Source of the DNA: Desmodus rotundus
Lineage: Eukaryota; Chordata; Mammalia; Chiroptera; Phyllostomidae
DNA: 64,000 bases
Assembly (NCBI RefSeq): GCF_022682495.2
Contig: NC_071389.1
Span: 100,605,951 to 100,669,950, forward strand
Direction of reading: 5' to 3'
Made by a program: the position numbers and the translations under genes. Within the stretch, counting starts at the first letter, position 1, and each line of letters begins with the position of its first letter. Of the stretch, positions 24,008 through 36,925 are shown in pieces. The notes beneath the pieces are model-generated. The model worked only from the letters and a program-made list of their open reading frames with translations, was not told where the DNA came from and searched no databases.

Positions 24008-25030
24008 CACCTCTGGCCACACTGCCCACAAGGGATTCCTGGTTTCTAACTTCCCTTCAGGCCCTAAGAGGACATAACAATGGTAGTGATTCTGAAACTG
24101 CTCACAGCCTGAGTCTGCTGTGAGCTGAGGCTGCTCACAACCTGAACTGCGGCTCTCCTCTATTGAAGTGTCTCCAGCTGTAAACTCTGTGGGCTACCCA
24201 CAGGAGGCCAGACATATCCATAAGAGTCCCATTTGGCTAATCACAGCAAATATGTCCAAACCCAAATCAGAGCACTTTTGTACCAGATGTGATGCAAAGA
24301 CAGCAAAGGTACCTGGAGTATGACTGTTGCTTCTAATATTTTGTTGTTTTTACTGTGGAAAAAATGCTCTTCACTTCCAAATGGCACAATGGAATACAAG
24401 GGCCATCACAGGGTGAAGACAATCCATTATGTCACCATGTAACTATTGAACTAATACTGTATTGATGTAGTGAAACTACCACCTACCCAGTCATTAATAT
24501 ATCTCCTGCTGTGAGAAAGCAAGATGACTTGAAAGGAGTTACAGTCTATTTCAGACAGATCCTCTGAACACAAAACTTTAAATCCATTCTGTTGGCAATA
24601 GTGGCCCACAATACTTGCTACTTACGTGTCCTGAAACAGAGCAGGGCAGTCAGTGGGGTGACCTTACACAGCCCTGCAGAGGTCAGTCTAGACTGGCAGA
24701 CCTTGTTTCCTTGAGAGAGTGGAGCTCAGAGAAGAGAGCACAGGGAGGGGGAAACCAAGAGCCACAAGGAAGGATGATAGCTTGGAATCCAAGAAAAAAG
24801 CAGGAGAAGAGAGGAAGGACAAAACAAGCCTGAACACTACAGGAAACTATAGTCATGAAAAAGTTTTACAATGAGCACTGGTAGTCACACCTATGGAGAG
24901 GTGGGCACATGTGCCATAATGACATAGAAAGGAAAGACCTGGGAAGGGTCAGAGACTCGTGGAGAGGCAACATCCCTGTGGGCTTCAGGCAGCAGCAAAT
25001 GGACCACAGGGAATCAGGGAGCACAGATGA

Positions 25031-25068
25031 GACATGGAATCCACCTTTATTTCATTCTTAGTACCATG
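25031..25068 (+). repeat. 38-bp perfect direct repeat, copy 1
   Basis: Identical to 25627-25664 (starts GACATGGAATCCACC, ends TTAGTACCATG), 596 bp apart. The flanks do not match, and neither copy lies in a retroelement that I recognise. Confidence 0.85.
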
Positions 25069-25626
25069 CTGACAGTGGGAGTGACCAATCACTCTAAGCT
25101 CATCCATTCTTTCCCTAAATAGCTGACAGTTTTGCAGTTAGAATTAGATTGCTAGCATAGTCTATGCTATTTCCATCAAGTTCATGAGCTTCTGGTTCAC
25201 TCAGAGCAGCTGTGAGGCCCCATCAAAACAAAGAGCCAGAGAGAAGGGGGCTGGCCACATATAGGGTAGTCCTGGACAGATGAGTCTTTCTAAGTTAATA
25301 TGTCCCAGGCTTCTGGGACACCTACCGCCAGAATGGCCACACACTGGGGGTGCTAGGTATGGAAAAATATATACATCTTCCAGGGATAGTGGTGACCTCA
25401 GTGGGTAGAATGAGGCAAAGGAAAACCCATCACTCACTTTGTGATTCATGGATATCTTTCTTATTTTCAGGTCAGCTCTGGCAATTCCCCTCCATCTACT
25501 TAGTGAGCAAAGAGCACGAATTTTGAAGTTAGACTGAGGATGTTACACAGTAACCTAACTAAAGTATATTTGTGAGGGTCAAATGACTCCCATATGTCAC
25601 ACTGCCTGCACAGAAGAAGCCCTTGG

Positions 25627-25664
25627 GACATGGAATCCACCTTTATTTCATTCTTAGTACCATG
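25627..25664 (+). repeat. 38-bp perfect direct repeat, copy 2
   Basis: Exact second copy of 25031-25068 in the same orientation. The absence of any mismatch suggests a fairly recent local duplication or conversion. Confidence 0.85.
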
Positions 25665-26214
25665 ACTGTCACCTTCACCACTACCATTGCCTTGTGCCAG
25701 GTATTTTCTAGGAACAGGGGTCCTTAGATAAGCATAGTCCAAAACTCATCCTGGAAAGGTTCCTGTCTAGTGAGGACACGTGAGCCCATGGTGAACTTTC
25801 AACATGGAAGTGACAACAGGACAGGCTCAGAGCACAGGAAAATGATGACTGACTCTCAGGAGAGCAGCACTGACACTCCAGCCCAGCTGGAAGGGAAGGA
25901 CTAAGGCAGGACGGGGACTGGGACAGGAAGGAGGGTTGAGGAAGCTCCCTGCCTTCCTGCTCCAGGGTCCAGAGAGCCCAGCTCCAGAAGGGCCATCTGC
26001 AGCAGACTCTTCTCTCCTCCAGATCTGCCATACCACACACCACTGCAGAAAATACAGCCTCTGACTCTGCACCTGCTGACCCTGACAGAAGTGCCCAGAT
26101 AATTTTGTCATTTCAGTATTTTTAAAACTAGAAACAACAGGAAAATACATGGATATTTTAAATAGAAAATTCAAGGCCTACAAAATTGCAAAGGGCAGAG
26201 TGTAGCCAAGAGAG

Positions 26215-26265
26215 CTCTGGCCATGGTTTCGCTCTGGCCATGGTTTCACTCTGTCCACGGTTTTG
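26215..26265 (+). repeat. 17-bp minisatellite, three units
   Basis: Units CTCTGGCCATGGTTTCG, CTCTGGCCATGGTTTCA and CTCTGTCCACGGTTTTG follow each other without gaps. The third is diverged. Confidence 0.85.
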
Positions 26266-27640
26266 CTCAGCCCTCAGGGAAGACAGACCTGAACACTGGA
26301 ACTTCAAACCACACTGGGAGCAGAGGAAGTGTAGATGGTTCTTGGGGTTTTGTCCTTTTAAATAGCAAGTGATCTTCTTGGGCAGAAACCCTGAACTGGG
26401 AGGGACTTCGGGCTCTCAGGGTACCCAGGCCTAAGAGACAAGGTAGAGGTCCCTCTGTGGTGGGAGATGTCCCCACTGCCCAGGACTTCTAGTGTGCTGT
26501 GAGCTCAGGATATTTCAGCTTGGCTCTGAGCACTGCTGACAAGCAAATTGGTTGCTTTGGGGAAATAAGAGGAATGCTAAATACCTGCTATGCTCTGCGT
26601 CTCTTAGAGAATTGGGTGAGAAGGGCCAAGCTGCCAGAGGGGCACATGTAAAATGAAACAAGGAAAACACTTTGGTCCCAAGATATGTTTTCTTTTGTGC
26701 ATTTTTTCCCTATCAAAGGCAAACCCTTCAGGAATGATAGCCTAGTTATCAGAGCAGAGAATATAAACCCCAAGACAATGTGGGCCCTCCTAAACTGGAA
26801 ACAGTTGGCTGATGCTCTGGCTCACAAAACTGCTCTAACAACATGTCTCTTTCCTTCATTAACTATTTCAAAGTTCCTGAATTTGTGGGATCCTAGAGAA
26901 GCTGTAAAAATGCATCAAAGAAACCATCCTTGCTTGTCTCGGCCCCTCTACACCAGAGCTCCTACCCACTGATTACTGTAGGATGCCACTCACCTCTTAC
27001 ACCTCCTACTGAGTGGGACTGAGGTTAGCAAGGCAGAGGTGAGGAGGAGGTCCTGAGGCCACAAAAGATGGAGGATCAGGTATAGACAGTACAGGAGACA
27101 GAAGGAGGAGAGTCTGAACACACCTCTTGCCCAGGCCCAGGAAGAACCCTGTTCCCTCCACTGAGCTCCATGCCCCTTCACACAATATCTGCTTTAGTAG
27201 TGTCCAAGGTGAGCAGAAATTCATGGATTAGATGTCTGGACCTCTGCTGGGAGCTTGTGTGTGGTGGGGGAATGGGGTGGCAGAAGGCTCCATCTCTCCT
27301 GAGGCTCCTGTAGCTCAGCTCAGCCTAGAGAGGCCTGTTGAAAGAGTGAATGGACAGTAGGCATGCTGATCAAGGGGACTTCAGAAAGTTATCCTAGGAA
27401 ATCTGTCTTCTTTTTTTTTCTTTTTGAAAAATAAAATTGTTGGTATAAGGCTTCTAATATGCCTTCAAGTTTGCTGAGGTTTTATTAGAAGCAGTGCATG
27501 CTTGTCACAAAAAACATGGAGGACACTAAAGAGAAAGAGAGAGAACCGAACCCCCATATCCCACCCACCAAGGCTGTGAGCCCAAGCTGGCATAGTTACT
27601 TCCAGGATTTCAAAACCTGATCAAAACTAACACATATGTG

Positions 27641-27950
27641 TCCTAGCTGGCGTGGCTCAGTTGGTTGGAGCATCATTCCATAGACCAAAGTGTTGCAGGT
27701 TCAATTCCCAGTCAGAGCACATATCAAGGTTGCAAGTTCGATGCCCACCTGGGACACATGTGAGAAGGCAAGCAATTGATGTTCCTCTCTCTCCCTCTTT
27801 CTCCTCCTTCTCCTCCTCCACCTCCTCCTCCTCCTTCTTCTTCTTCTTCCTCTCTCTCTCTCTCACCCCCCTTTCTCTCCCCCTACCCAACCCTCTTCCT
27901 GCCTCTCTGGAAGCAATGAAAAAATATGTCCTCAAGTGAGGATTAAAAAA
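27641..27950 (+). mobile_element. VES-like SINE, long form
   Basis: Head TCCTAGCTGGCGTGGCTCAG with a B box at GGTTCAATTCC (about 27699), then a second tRNA-like GGTTGCAAGTTCGATGCCC stretch, a long CT/CCT tract and a tail GAAGCAATGAAAAAATATG followed by A's. An imperfect target-site duplication (AAAACTAACAC...TGTG at 27623-27640, AAAACTAACATTGTG at 27952-27966) flanks it. It is longer than the other two SINEs here, with an extra 3' domain. Confidence 0.85.
27781..27885 (+). repeat. Polypyrimidine (CT/CCT/CTT) tract
   Basis: Over 100 bases of nearly uninterrupted C/T made of CTCTCTC, CTCCTC and CTTCTTCTT blocks within the SINE. Such tracts can adopt triplex (H-DNA) structures and are unstable in length. 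Confidence 0.85.
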
Positions 27951-27966
27951 AAAAACTAACATTGTG

Positions 27967-29524
27967 TGTCCTTCATAGAATGAAGTGAATTGGGTTAGGG
28001 ACAGAGTAATGTGAGAAATTTCAAGCTCCATTTAAAGAGTAATAATGTAACACCCTGTGAACCAAACCACCCTGAAAAGTTAAGAAGCAGGTATTTTGTA
28101 TCCCTAGAGTCATTTCTTAACACTTAGGCAGCCTTCCTCAATCAGCTCAACCACAAGCAGTCTCCAAGGCCCATTCCCACCTCCTCGAACCCCTACCTGT
28201 TACCAACTCTCCCTGGTCCCCACATTCACACTACACAAGCCATGGTCTCAGAGAACGTACCTTTTCTATAGATCCAAATTTTATTCCCAGGAAATGACAG
28301 TTGGTTCTGCCTGTTAGGTAGGATTTCACCAAGTGACTCCCCAACTGGGCATTGTCAAGGAAACAGTGGGCCACACTTCCATCTAAAGAGATGAAAAGTA
28401 AGGAGACAGACCTCAGCTCTAGGGTTCAGCAGGTATCCTGGGTTTGGGGAGCAAGGGAGAGAAAATAGCACCAATCTAAAAATCACACCACTTGGGCGAC
28501 ACCAGATCACATGTCCCTCTAGCTGAACATTCTTCCTTTTTTAACTACTTAAGGAAAAAAGAAGTAGCAGTCTATGTGGTCTTCCATGTCAGAACTGAGC
28601 CTGCTATGTGCTTGAAGGAAAGTCTTCCTGATTTCTCCAAAGGGAAAGCCTAGCCAGTCATCATGCATTTCTCTAGAAAGGCCTGACCCTCCTCCTGCAT
28701 CCCTTCACCCACAAGAGCCTATCTCCTCTGACTTCAGATGTGTGAGCATACATTTTCTGTAAGGTAAAAGCAACTTACTGGTTTCACTGGTCTTGGCGAA
28801 GCCCTGGCCTTAGCACATGTGTGGCTTATAAAAAGCAATCATCAACTATGCTGAAAAGATGAGTTAATTATAGCTTAGAAAATAGTTATACATTTTGTGT
28901 TTGCTTAAGTCGACTGTGGACTTGACTGAACAAATTCATTCACTTATCCTGAAAAATCTTTCCTTGTTCTGAAAAGTGAAATTTGGATCAAACTAATAAT
29001 CAAATTTGCTGTGTCCATAAATGGAAGGCATATTTCCTGTCTCAAAATTCGTACTACACTAAAAATAGGTCCTTCGTGTACCTTTCCCTCAAGACATCTG
29101 AGTAAAGAGATGGCCACCTATATAAATCCAGCTCTCTATTAACAAGGTGGAAATTATCCCGAGTGAAAACAAGCTCATGCTGCTTAAAAATAGACATTTC
29201 TAGATTGGGATATGTGGACATGTGTGTATTTCTGGACTGTCTATATGTCAAGGTTTCTGTGGGCACTTGAAAAGAAGCCAGTGTTCTAATCCATCTAAAT
29301 TATTTCTGCTGGTGTAAGGATCACCAGGTCAGAACACAAAGCTGACAAACAACAGTGATAATAGCTGTTTCTCCCAGAAACTAGAATCTTCACAGATGCC
29401 TGAACAAACATTTGTAGAGAAGGAGCTGTGGAGGCAGAACTGAACAAAAGGTGGAGTCAGCTTTAGCCAGCTGCCCTGCCCCTGTCTATTGCCTCATTCT
29501 CCCAGTCACGTATTCATTTACTTT
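27967..29524. other. Unrecognised non-coding stretch
   Basis: About 1.6 kb between the SINE and the next L1 block. I see no convincing exon, RNA gene or repeat family. The frame at 29266-29054 (minus, 70 codons) has no recognisable features. Confidence 0.5.
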
Positions 29525-30377
29525 TAAAATTTTAAAATATTTTTAATTATAGTTTACATTCAATATTAGTTTCTATTAGCTTCAGGTGTATAGCATAGTA
29601 CTTAGACAATTGTATATTTTACAAAGTGTTTCCCTGATAAATCTAGTACCCATCTGGCACCATACATAGTTATTACAATATTACTGACTCTATCTGGTAT
29701 GCCATGCTTTACATCCCTGTGACTACTTGTAACTTCCAATTTGTACTTCTCAATCTCTTCACCTTTTTCATCCATTTATTCAATCCCCTCCCCTCTGGCA
29801 ACAATCATTCTATTCTCTGTAACTACAAGTCTGTTTCAATTATGTTTGTTCATTTACTTTGTTCTATAGATTCTTCTTATGAGTGAAATCATATGATATT
29901 TGTCTTTTCCTGGCTGATTTATTTCACTTAGCATATTACCCTCCAGATTCACCCATGATGTCATAAATATTAACATTTCTTTCTTTTTATGGCCAAGTAA
30001 TATTCCATTGTTTACATGTACCACTTCTTTATCTACCCATCTATTGATAGAACCCCGGGTTGCTTCCAATTTGTGGTTATGTAAAAAATGCTTAAGTGAT
30101 TATAGGAGTACATATATTTTTTGGGGTAGTGTTTTGTATTTCTTTGAATGTATACCCAAGTGGAATTGCTGGATGATAAGGCTATTCCACTTTTAATTTG
30201 AACCTCCAAAATGTTTTCCATAATGGCTGCAATAATCCATTTTCCCATCAAGAGTGACCATCAACAGTCAAATCAGAAATGAGTGTTCCCATTTCTATAT
30301 AACATAACCAACACTTACTGTTTGTTGGTTTATTGATGATAGCCACGCTGACAGGTTTCAGGTGCTATCTCATGGTG
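29525..30377 (-). mobile_element. Old L1 (copy I), 3' segment
   Basis: Minus-strand 3'UTR and ORF2 C-terminal coding sequence of an old, diverged L1. The ORF2 end (frames 30069-29854 and 30251-30033) reads translations such as ERNTKHYPK only loosely. It is interrupted at TCATGGTG (30370-30377) by a younger L1 and resumes at 33761. Confidence 0.8.
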
Positions 30378-33300
30378 TTTTTTTTTTTTTCTTTTCATCT
30401 TTTATTTAATTGTTATTCAATTACAGTTGTCTGCATTTTCTCCCATCCCTCCACCCCACCCCAGCTAAACACACCTCCCTCCTCCACCTCCTTCCTCCCC
30501 CTTGATTTTGTCCCTGTGTCCTGTATAGTAGCTCCTGTAAACCCCTCTCCCCACCATCCCCTCCCCACCACCCTCTGGCAATTGTTAGATTGCTCTTAAC
30601 TTCAATGTCCCTGGTTATATTTTGTTTGCTTTTTCCTTTTGTTGATTACATTCCACTTAAAGATGAGATCATATGGATTTGTCCCTCACAGCCTGCCTTA
30701 TTTCACTTAGCATAATGCTCTCCAGTTCCATCCATGCTGTTGCAAACGATATAAGCTCTTTCTCTGTGCTGTGTAGAATTTCACTGTGTACATGTACCAG
30801 GTTTTTGGATCCACTCATTTGCTGATGGGTACTTAGGCTGCTTCCAGCACTTGGCTATTGTAAATTGTGCTGCTATGAACATTGGGGTGCATATGTTCTT
30901 TTGGATTGGTGTTTCAGGGTTCTTAGGATATAATCCCATCAGTGGAATTGCTGGGTCAAAGGGCAGTTCCATTTTTAGTTTTCTGAGGAAATTCCATACT
31001 GTTTTACACAGTGGCCTCACCATTCTGCATTCCCACCAACAGTGCATTAGGGTTCCCTTTTCTCTGCATCCTCTCCAACATTTCTTTGTTGATTTCTTTA
31101 TGTTGGCCACTCTGACCTGTGTGAGGGGGTACCACATTGTGGTTTTAATTTGCATCTCTCTGATGGCTAGTGATGCTGAGCATCTTTTCATATGTCTCTG
31201 GGCCCTCTGTATGTCTTCCTTGGAGAAGTGTCTGTTCAAGTCCTTTGCCCATTTTTTAATTGGGTTGTTTGTCTTCCTGGAGTGCAGTCCTGTGAGTTCT
31301 TTATATATTTTGGACATCACACCCTAGTCTGAGGTGTCATTGGCAAATATGTTTTCCCATCCTGTTGGTTCTCTTTTCATTTCAATGCTGTTTTCTTTAG
31401 CCATGCAGAAGCTTTTTATTTTGATGAGGTCCCATTTGTTTATTCTTTCCTTTATGTCCCTTGCTTTAGTGGACGTGTCTGTGAGGATGTTGCTGCGTGG
31501 AATGTCTGAGATTTTCCTGCCAATGTTTTCCTCTAGGACTTTTATGGTTTTATGACTTATATTTAACTATTTTATCCACCTTGAATTTATTTTTGTATAT
31601 GGTGTAAGTTGGTGATCGAGTTTCATTTTTTCTCACGTAGCTGTCCGGATCTCCCAACACCATTCGTTGAAGGAGCTATTTTTGCTCCATTTTATGCTCC
31701 TGCCTCCTTTGTCAAATGTCAATTCACCAAAGAGTCTTAGGTTTATTTCTGGGCTCTCTGTTCTGTTCCATTGGTCTATGTGCCTGTTTTTATGCCAGTA
31801 CCAGGCTGTTTTTACTACACTGGCCTTGTAATACACTTTGATATCAGGTATTGTGATCTCTCCTCCTTTGTTTTTCTTTCTCAAAATTGCTGTAGCTATT
31901 CGGGGTCATTTGTGGTTCCATATAAATTACTCAAATGTTTGCACTATATCTGTGAAATATGTCATGGGTACTCTAATAGGGATTGCACTGAATCTATAAA
32001 TCATTTGGGTAGTATGGCCATTTTGATGATGTTAATTCTTCCAATCCATGAGCATGGTACATGCTTCCATTTGTTTGTGTCGTCCTTAATTTCTTTCTTC
32101 AGTGTTGTGTAGCTTTCTGAGTACAGGTGTTTTACCTCCTTGGTTAGGTTTATTCCTAGGTACTTTGTTTTTTTTGTTGGTGTATCAAATGGGATTTTTT
32201 TCCCCTGATTTCTGTTTCTGCTGTTTCATTGTTGGTATACAGGAGTGCCTTTGATTTCTGAGTATTGACTTTGTATCCAGCTGTTTTGCCAAATTCATTT
32301 ATTAGGTCAAGTAGTTTTCTGGTGGAGTCTCTAGGATTTTCATGTACACTATCATGTCATCTGCAAACAGTGACAGTTTCATTTCCTCCTTTGCAATTTG
32401 GATGCCTTTTATTTCTTTTTCTTGTCTGATTGCTGTGGCTAGGACTTCCAGTACTATGTTGCATAGGAGTGGTGAGAGAGGGCATCCTTGTCTTGTTCCT
32501 GATCTGAGTGGGAAAGATCTAAGTTTTTGTCCATTGAGTATGATGTTGGCTGTAGGTCTCTCATATATGGCCTTTATTATGTTGAGGAATGCTCCCTCTA
32601 TTCCCACTTTGCTGAGTGTTTTTATCAGAAATGGGTGCCATATCCCATCAAATGCTTTTTTGGCATCTATTGATATGATCATGTGATTTTTGTCTTTGCT
32701 GTTGTTGATGTGATGTATTATGTTTATTGATTTGTGAAAATTGTACCATCCTTGCACCCCTTGGATGAATCCCACTTGGTCATGGTGTATTTTTAATATA
32801 CTGCTGGATACGGTTTGCCAACATTTTGTTGAGGATTTTAGCATCTATGTTCATCAGCGATCTTGGCCTGAAGTTTTCTTTCTTTGTTTTGTCTTTATGT
32901 GGTTTTGGGATTAGGATCATGTTGGCTTCATAAAAAGAGTTTGAGAGTCTTCCATCTTCTTGAGTTTTTTGAAATAATCTGTGGAGGGTTGGGGCTAGCT
33001 CTCCTTTACTTATCTGTAGAATTCTCCTGTGAAACCATCTGGTCCAGGGCTTTTGTGTGTCAGAAGCTTTTTGATTACTGTTCAATTTCATCAGGTGTTA
33101 TTGGTCTGTTCAGGCTTTCTGCTTCTTCTTTACTGAGTTCTGGAAGGTTATAAATTTCCAGAAATATGTACATTACATCTGGGTTTTCAAATTTTTAGCA
33201 TATAGTTCTTCATATTAATTTCTTACAATCATTTGTATTTTGGTGGTATCAGTTGTAGTCTCTCCTTTTTCATTTCTGATTGTGTTGGTTTGGGTCCTCT

Positions 33301-33760
33301 CCCTTTTTTTCTTGATGAGCCTGCTAAGGGCTTGTCCATTTTTGTTTATCTTTTCAAAGAACCAGCTCCTGGATTCCTTGATCCTTACAATTGTGCTTTT
33401 AATCTCTATGTCATTTAATTCTGCTCTGATCTTGGTTATTTCCTTCCTTCTCCTTGCTCTGGGTTGTCTTTGTTGTTGTTCCTCTAGTTCTTGTAGGTGT
33501 ATGGTTAGGTGTTTATTTGAGATATTTCTATTCTTTTTAGGCAGGCTTGTATCACTATGAACTTCCCTCTCAGGACTGCCTTTGCTCTGTTCCATAGGTT
33601 TTGGACTGTCATGAGTTCATTTTTGTTTGTTTCCAGAAACTTTTTGATTTCTTCACTAATCTCTTTTTTCACCCATTCATTGTTTAATAGCATGCTATTC
33701 AATCTCCATGTTTTTTAGTGTTTTGGGGGTTTTCCCTTGAGATTTGTTTTTAGTTTCAGT
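30378..33760 (-). mobile_element. 5'-truncated younger L1 nested in old L1
   Basis: PolyT and 3'UTR at 30378-30700, then ORF2 to about 33760, where it is truncated between the endonuclease and RT domains. It is flanked by an 8-bp target-site duplication TCATGGTG (30370-30377 and 33761-33768), and the old L1 continues exactly across the site. ORF2 pieces are readable: RT palm with [10 protein letters not shown] and the catalytic FADD (32844-32302), a fingers region (33595-33215), and the C-terminal cluster [18 protein letters not shown] (31320-30781). Frameshifts separate them. Confidence 0.9.
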
Positions 33761-34200
33761 TCATGGTGGTTTTATTTGTATTTATATGATGACTAGTGAT
33801 GTTGAGCTTCATTTCATATTTCTATAGGCCCACAGTACATCCTTTTTTGAGAAGTGTCTATTTACAACCTTTATTTTTTAATTGAATTGTTTGTTTGTTT
33901 TGGTATTGAGTTGTATGAGTTCTTTATAAATTTGGATATTAACCCCTGATTAGATGTATCTTTGGAGTATATTTCCTCCCATTCAGAATGCCGTCTTTTC
34001 ATTTTTTTGCTGGTTACCTTTCCTGTGCAAAAAAATTTTAGTTGGATGTAATCACATTTGTTTATTTTTTCCTTTCATTTGCCTTGCCTGAGGAGATATA
34101 TCAGAAAATATATATATTGCTAAGAGAAATGTCAGAAATTTTAGTGACTATGTTTTTCTCTAGGAGTTCTATGGTTTCGAGTCTTAGATTTAACTTCTTT
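33761..34200 (-). mobile_element. Old L1 (copy I), middle segment
   Basis: Continuation of the old minus-strand ORF2 after the younger insertion, from the duplicated TCATGGTG to the GATTTAACTTCTTT duplication at 34187-34200. Confidence 0.75.
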
Positions 34201-34536
34201 TTATGATGAATTATTATTTATTTATTTTTAATTTTTATTGTTATTCAATTACAGTTGTGTGCCTTTTCTCCCCATCCCTCCACCCCACCCCAGCCAAACC
34301 CACCTCCCTCCCCCACTTCCAACCTCCCCCTTGATTTTGTCCATGTGTCCTTTAGGCGGTGAGGGACAAATACCATATGATCTCACTTTTTACTGGAACA
34401 TAATCAACAAAAGAAAAAAGCAAACAAAATATAGCCAGAGACATTGAAGTTAAGAACAGTCTAACAATAACCAGAGGGGAGTGGAGAGGGGACAGTGGGG
34501 AGAGGGGATTACAGGAACTACTATAAAGGACACATG
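34201..34536 (-). mobile_element. Small twin-primed L1 3'UTR insertion
   Basis: 34201-34353 is L1 3'UTR in minus orientation with polyT at its left. 34354-34536 is the upstream part of the same 3'UTR in plus orientation, starting GGCGGTGAGGGACAAATACC. The two parts overlap at AAAGGACACATGG. The imperfect target-site duplication GATTTAAyTTyTTT lies at 34187-34200 and 34537-34550. This is a textbook inversion product only about 340 bp long. Confidence 0.85.
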
Positions 34537-34757
34537 GATTTAATTTTTTAATTCACTTTGAGTTTATTCTTGTATATGGTGAAAGAAGGAGGTCTTGTTC
34601 CATTTTTTTCTGTGTTTATGCCCAGTTTTTCCAACACCATTTATTGAATAGATTGGCTTTACTCCATTGTATGTTCTTCCCTCCTTTCATATACATGTGT
34701 GTTTATTTTTAGGCTCTCAAATCTATTTCGTTGATTTATATGTCTGTGTTTTTTCTG
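34537..34757 (-). mobile_element. Old L1 (copy I), 5'-most visible segment
   Basis: ORF2 antisense (CCAACACCATTTATTGAATAG and following), ending near TATGTCTGTG, where the 3' end of another old L1 begins. Confidence 0.65.
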
Positions 34758-35860
34758 TGTTTACTTTTTAAAACTGAGCTTATTGGGGTTACATTGATTA
34801 ATAAAATTTATATATATATATTTCAGATACACAATTCTACAATACATCATCTGTGTATTTTATAGTGTGTTTACCACTCAAGTCAAGTCTTCTTCCACCA
34901 TCACTTATCCCCAATTTTACCTTCTTTTACTTCTGCATAACCCCCTTTCTTCCCTGTGCAAAAAAGTATGGCAATCACCATACTGTTGTCTGTGTCTATG
35001 AGTCTTTCACTTTTCCTTTGCTTAATCTCTTCATCCTCTTCATTCAGTCCCCAACCCACTCCCTTCTGACAGCTGTCAGTCTGTTGTCTGTGTCCATGAG
35101 TCTCTCTTTACTTTATTTGCTTTAGATTCTATATATAAGTTAAATCATATGGTACATGTGTTTTTCTGACTGAATTAATTTACTTAGCATATTACTCTCC
35201 AAATCCATCCATACTGTCACAAAAAAATAAGATTTTCTTATTTTTTTGTCTGCATAGTATTCCATTGTGTGAATATCCAAAGCTTTTTTATCTGCTTATG
35301 TACTGATGTGCACTTAGCTTCTCTAAAATCTTGGGTATTGTAAATAATGCTGCAAGGAACATAGGGATGCACATATTCTTTTGAATTAGTGTTTTGGGTT
35401 TGGTCATATATAACCCCACAAGTGGAATTGATGGTCATAAGACAGTTTGATTTTTAATTTTTTGACCTAACTTCACACATTTTCCACAGTGGCTGCACCA
35501 CTCTATATTCCCACCAATGGTACACAAGGGTCCTCTTATCTACACATGCTCACCAACACTTCTTGTTTGTTAATTTGCTGACAATAGCCATTCTGAGAGG
35601 TGTGATGTGATATCTCATTGTGGTTTTCAATTGCATTTCTCTGATGATTAGTGACGATGAGCACTCTTTCATATGTCTATTGGCCATCTGTATGTCCTCT
35701 TGGGAGGAATGTATATTCAGGTCCTTTGCTCATTTATTAATTGGATTGTTTGTTGGCTTTTCTTTTTGGTATTGAGTTTTATAAGTTTCTTATAAATACT
35801 GCATATTAAGCCTTTTCAGATGTATTTGCAAATTTGTTCTCCTATTCAGTGGTTTTCTTT
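34758..35860 (-). mobile_element. Old L1 (copy II), 3'UTR and ORF2 end
   Basis: 3'UTR with TTGATTAATAAAATTTATATATATA at the left, then ORF2 C-terminal coding sequence on the minus strand. The subfamily resembles copy I. A SINE interrupts it at 35861. Confidence 0.75.
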
Positions 35861-36072
35861 GCTTTTTTTTTAAAGTATTTTATTTATTTTTAGAGAGAGT
35901 GGAAGGGAGGGAGAAAGAGAAGGAGAGAAACATCAACCTGTTGTTGCCCCTTAAGTGCCCCCTACCAGGAACTGGCCAGCAACCCAGGCATGTGCCCTGA
36001 CTGGAAATCAAACTGGCAAACCTTTGGTTCACAGGCCAGAGCACAATCCACTGAGCCACACCAGCCAGGGCA
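35861..36072 (-). mobile_element. VES-like SINE in old L1
   Basis: Minus-strand SINE with the GCCCTGGCTGGTGTGGCTCAG head at its right end and TTTTATTTATTTTTAGAGAGAG at its left. The target-site duplication is CCTATTCAGTGGTTTTC (35841-35857) and CCCATTCAGTGCTTTTC (36073-36089), with two mismatches. The old L1 reads on directly afterwards. Confidence 0.9.
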
Positions 36073-36925
36073 CCCATTCAGTGCTTTTCATTTTGTTGAT
36101 GGCTTCAGTTGCTGTGCAAATAACTTTTTATTTTGATGTAGTCCCACTTGTTTATTTTTTCACTTATTTTCCTTGCCTGATGTGATATATCAGAAAAAAA
36201 TATTGCTACAAGAAATGTCCAACATTTTTACTGCCTATGTTTTCTTCTAATATTTTTGTGCTTCCAAGTCTAATATTCAAGCTTTTAATCCATTTTGAGT
36301 TTATTCATGTTTATCATGTAAGAATGTGGCCTAGTTTCATTTTTCTGCAAGTATCTGTCCAATTTTCCCAACACCATTTATCGAATATACAGTCATTATC
36401 CCATTGTATGTCCTTTCTTCCTTCCTCAAATATTAATTAACCATAAAGGTGTGGATTGATTTCTGGGCTCTCTGTTTTGTTCCATTGATCTAAATGTCTG
36501 CTTTTACACCAATGCTATGTTATTTGATTACTATGGCCTTCTAGTATAGCTTGACATCAGGTCATATGATTCCTCTAACTTTTTTTTTTATCAAGATAAT
36601 TGTGGATTTTCTGGGTCATTTGTGGTTCCATATAAACATTTGGAATATTTCTTCTAGTTCTGTGAAATATACCATTGGTATCTTGATAGGATTTGCAATA
36701 ATAATATAGATTGTTTTGGGGAATATGGACATTTTAATGATGGCAGTTCCTTCCTCCTATCCACGAATACACTATGTGCTACCACTTATTTGAATCTTCT
36801 TCAGTTTCTTCCTTCAGTGTCTTATAATTTTCTGAGTATAAGTTTTTTTAAAAACTATCCTTGGTTAAATTTATTCCTAGATATTTTGTATTTTTTGAAG
36901 CAATTGTAAATGAGATTGTTTTCTT
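36073..36925 (-). mobile_element. Old L1 (copy II), ORF2 segment
   Basis: Continues copy II to the duplicated ATGAGATTGTTTTCTT (36910-36925), where a young L1 tail is inserted. Confidence 0.75.

Larger units (their letters stand above)
22188..27622. other. Low-repeat stretch without recognisable gene
   Basis: About 5.4 kb that is mostly free of young retroelements. Short frames exist, but none shows domain-like composition, splice-bounded exon structure or a family I recognise. It is the part of the window most likely to be unique host DNA (intergenic or intronic). Smaller structures inside it are listed separately. Confidence 0.5.

Noticed and set aside
23869..27224. Possible host exons in the low-repeat stretch
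   Set aside because: Short frames with no recognisable family and no consistent splice pattern by eye. A spliced alignment to bat transcripts would decide.
27652..28031. Frames of 95 and 124 codons with serine- or glutamate-rich runs
   Set aside because: They are the CT-rich part of a SINE read in both directions.
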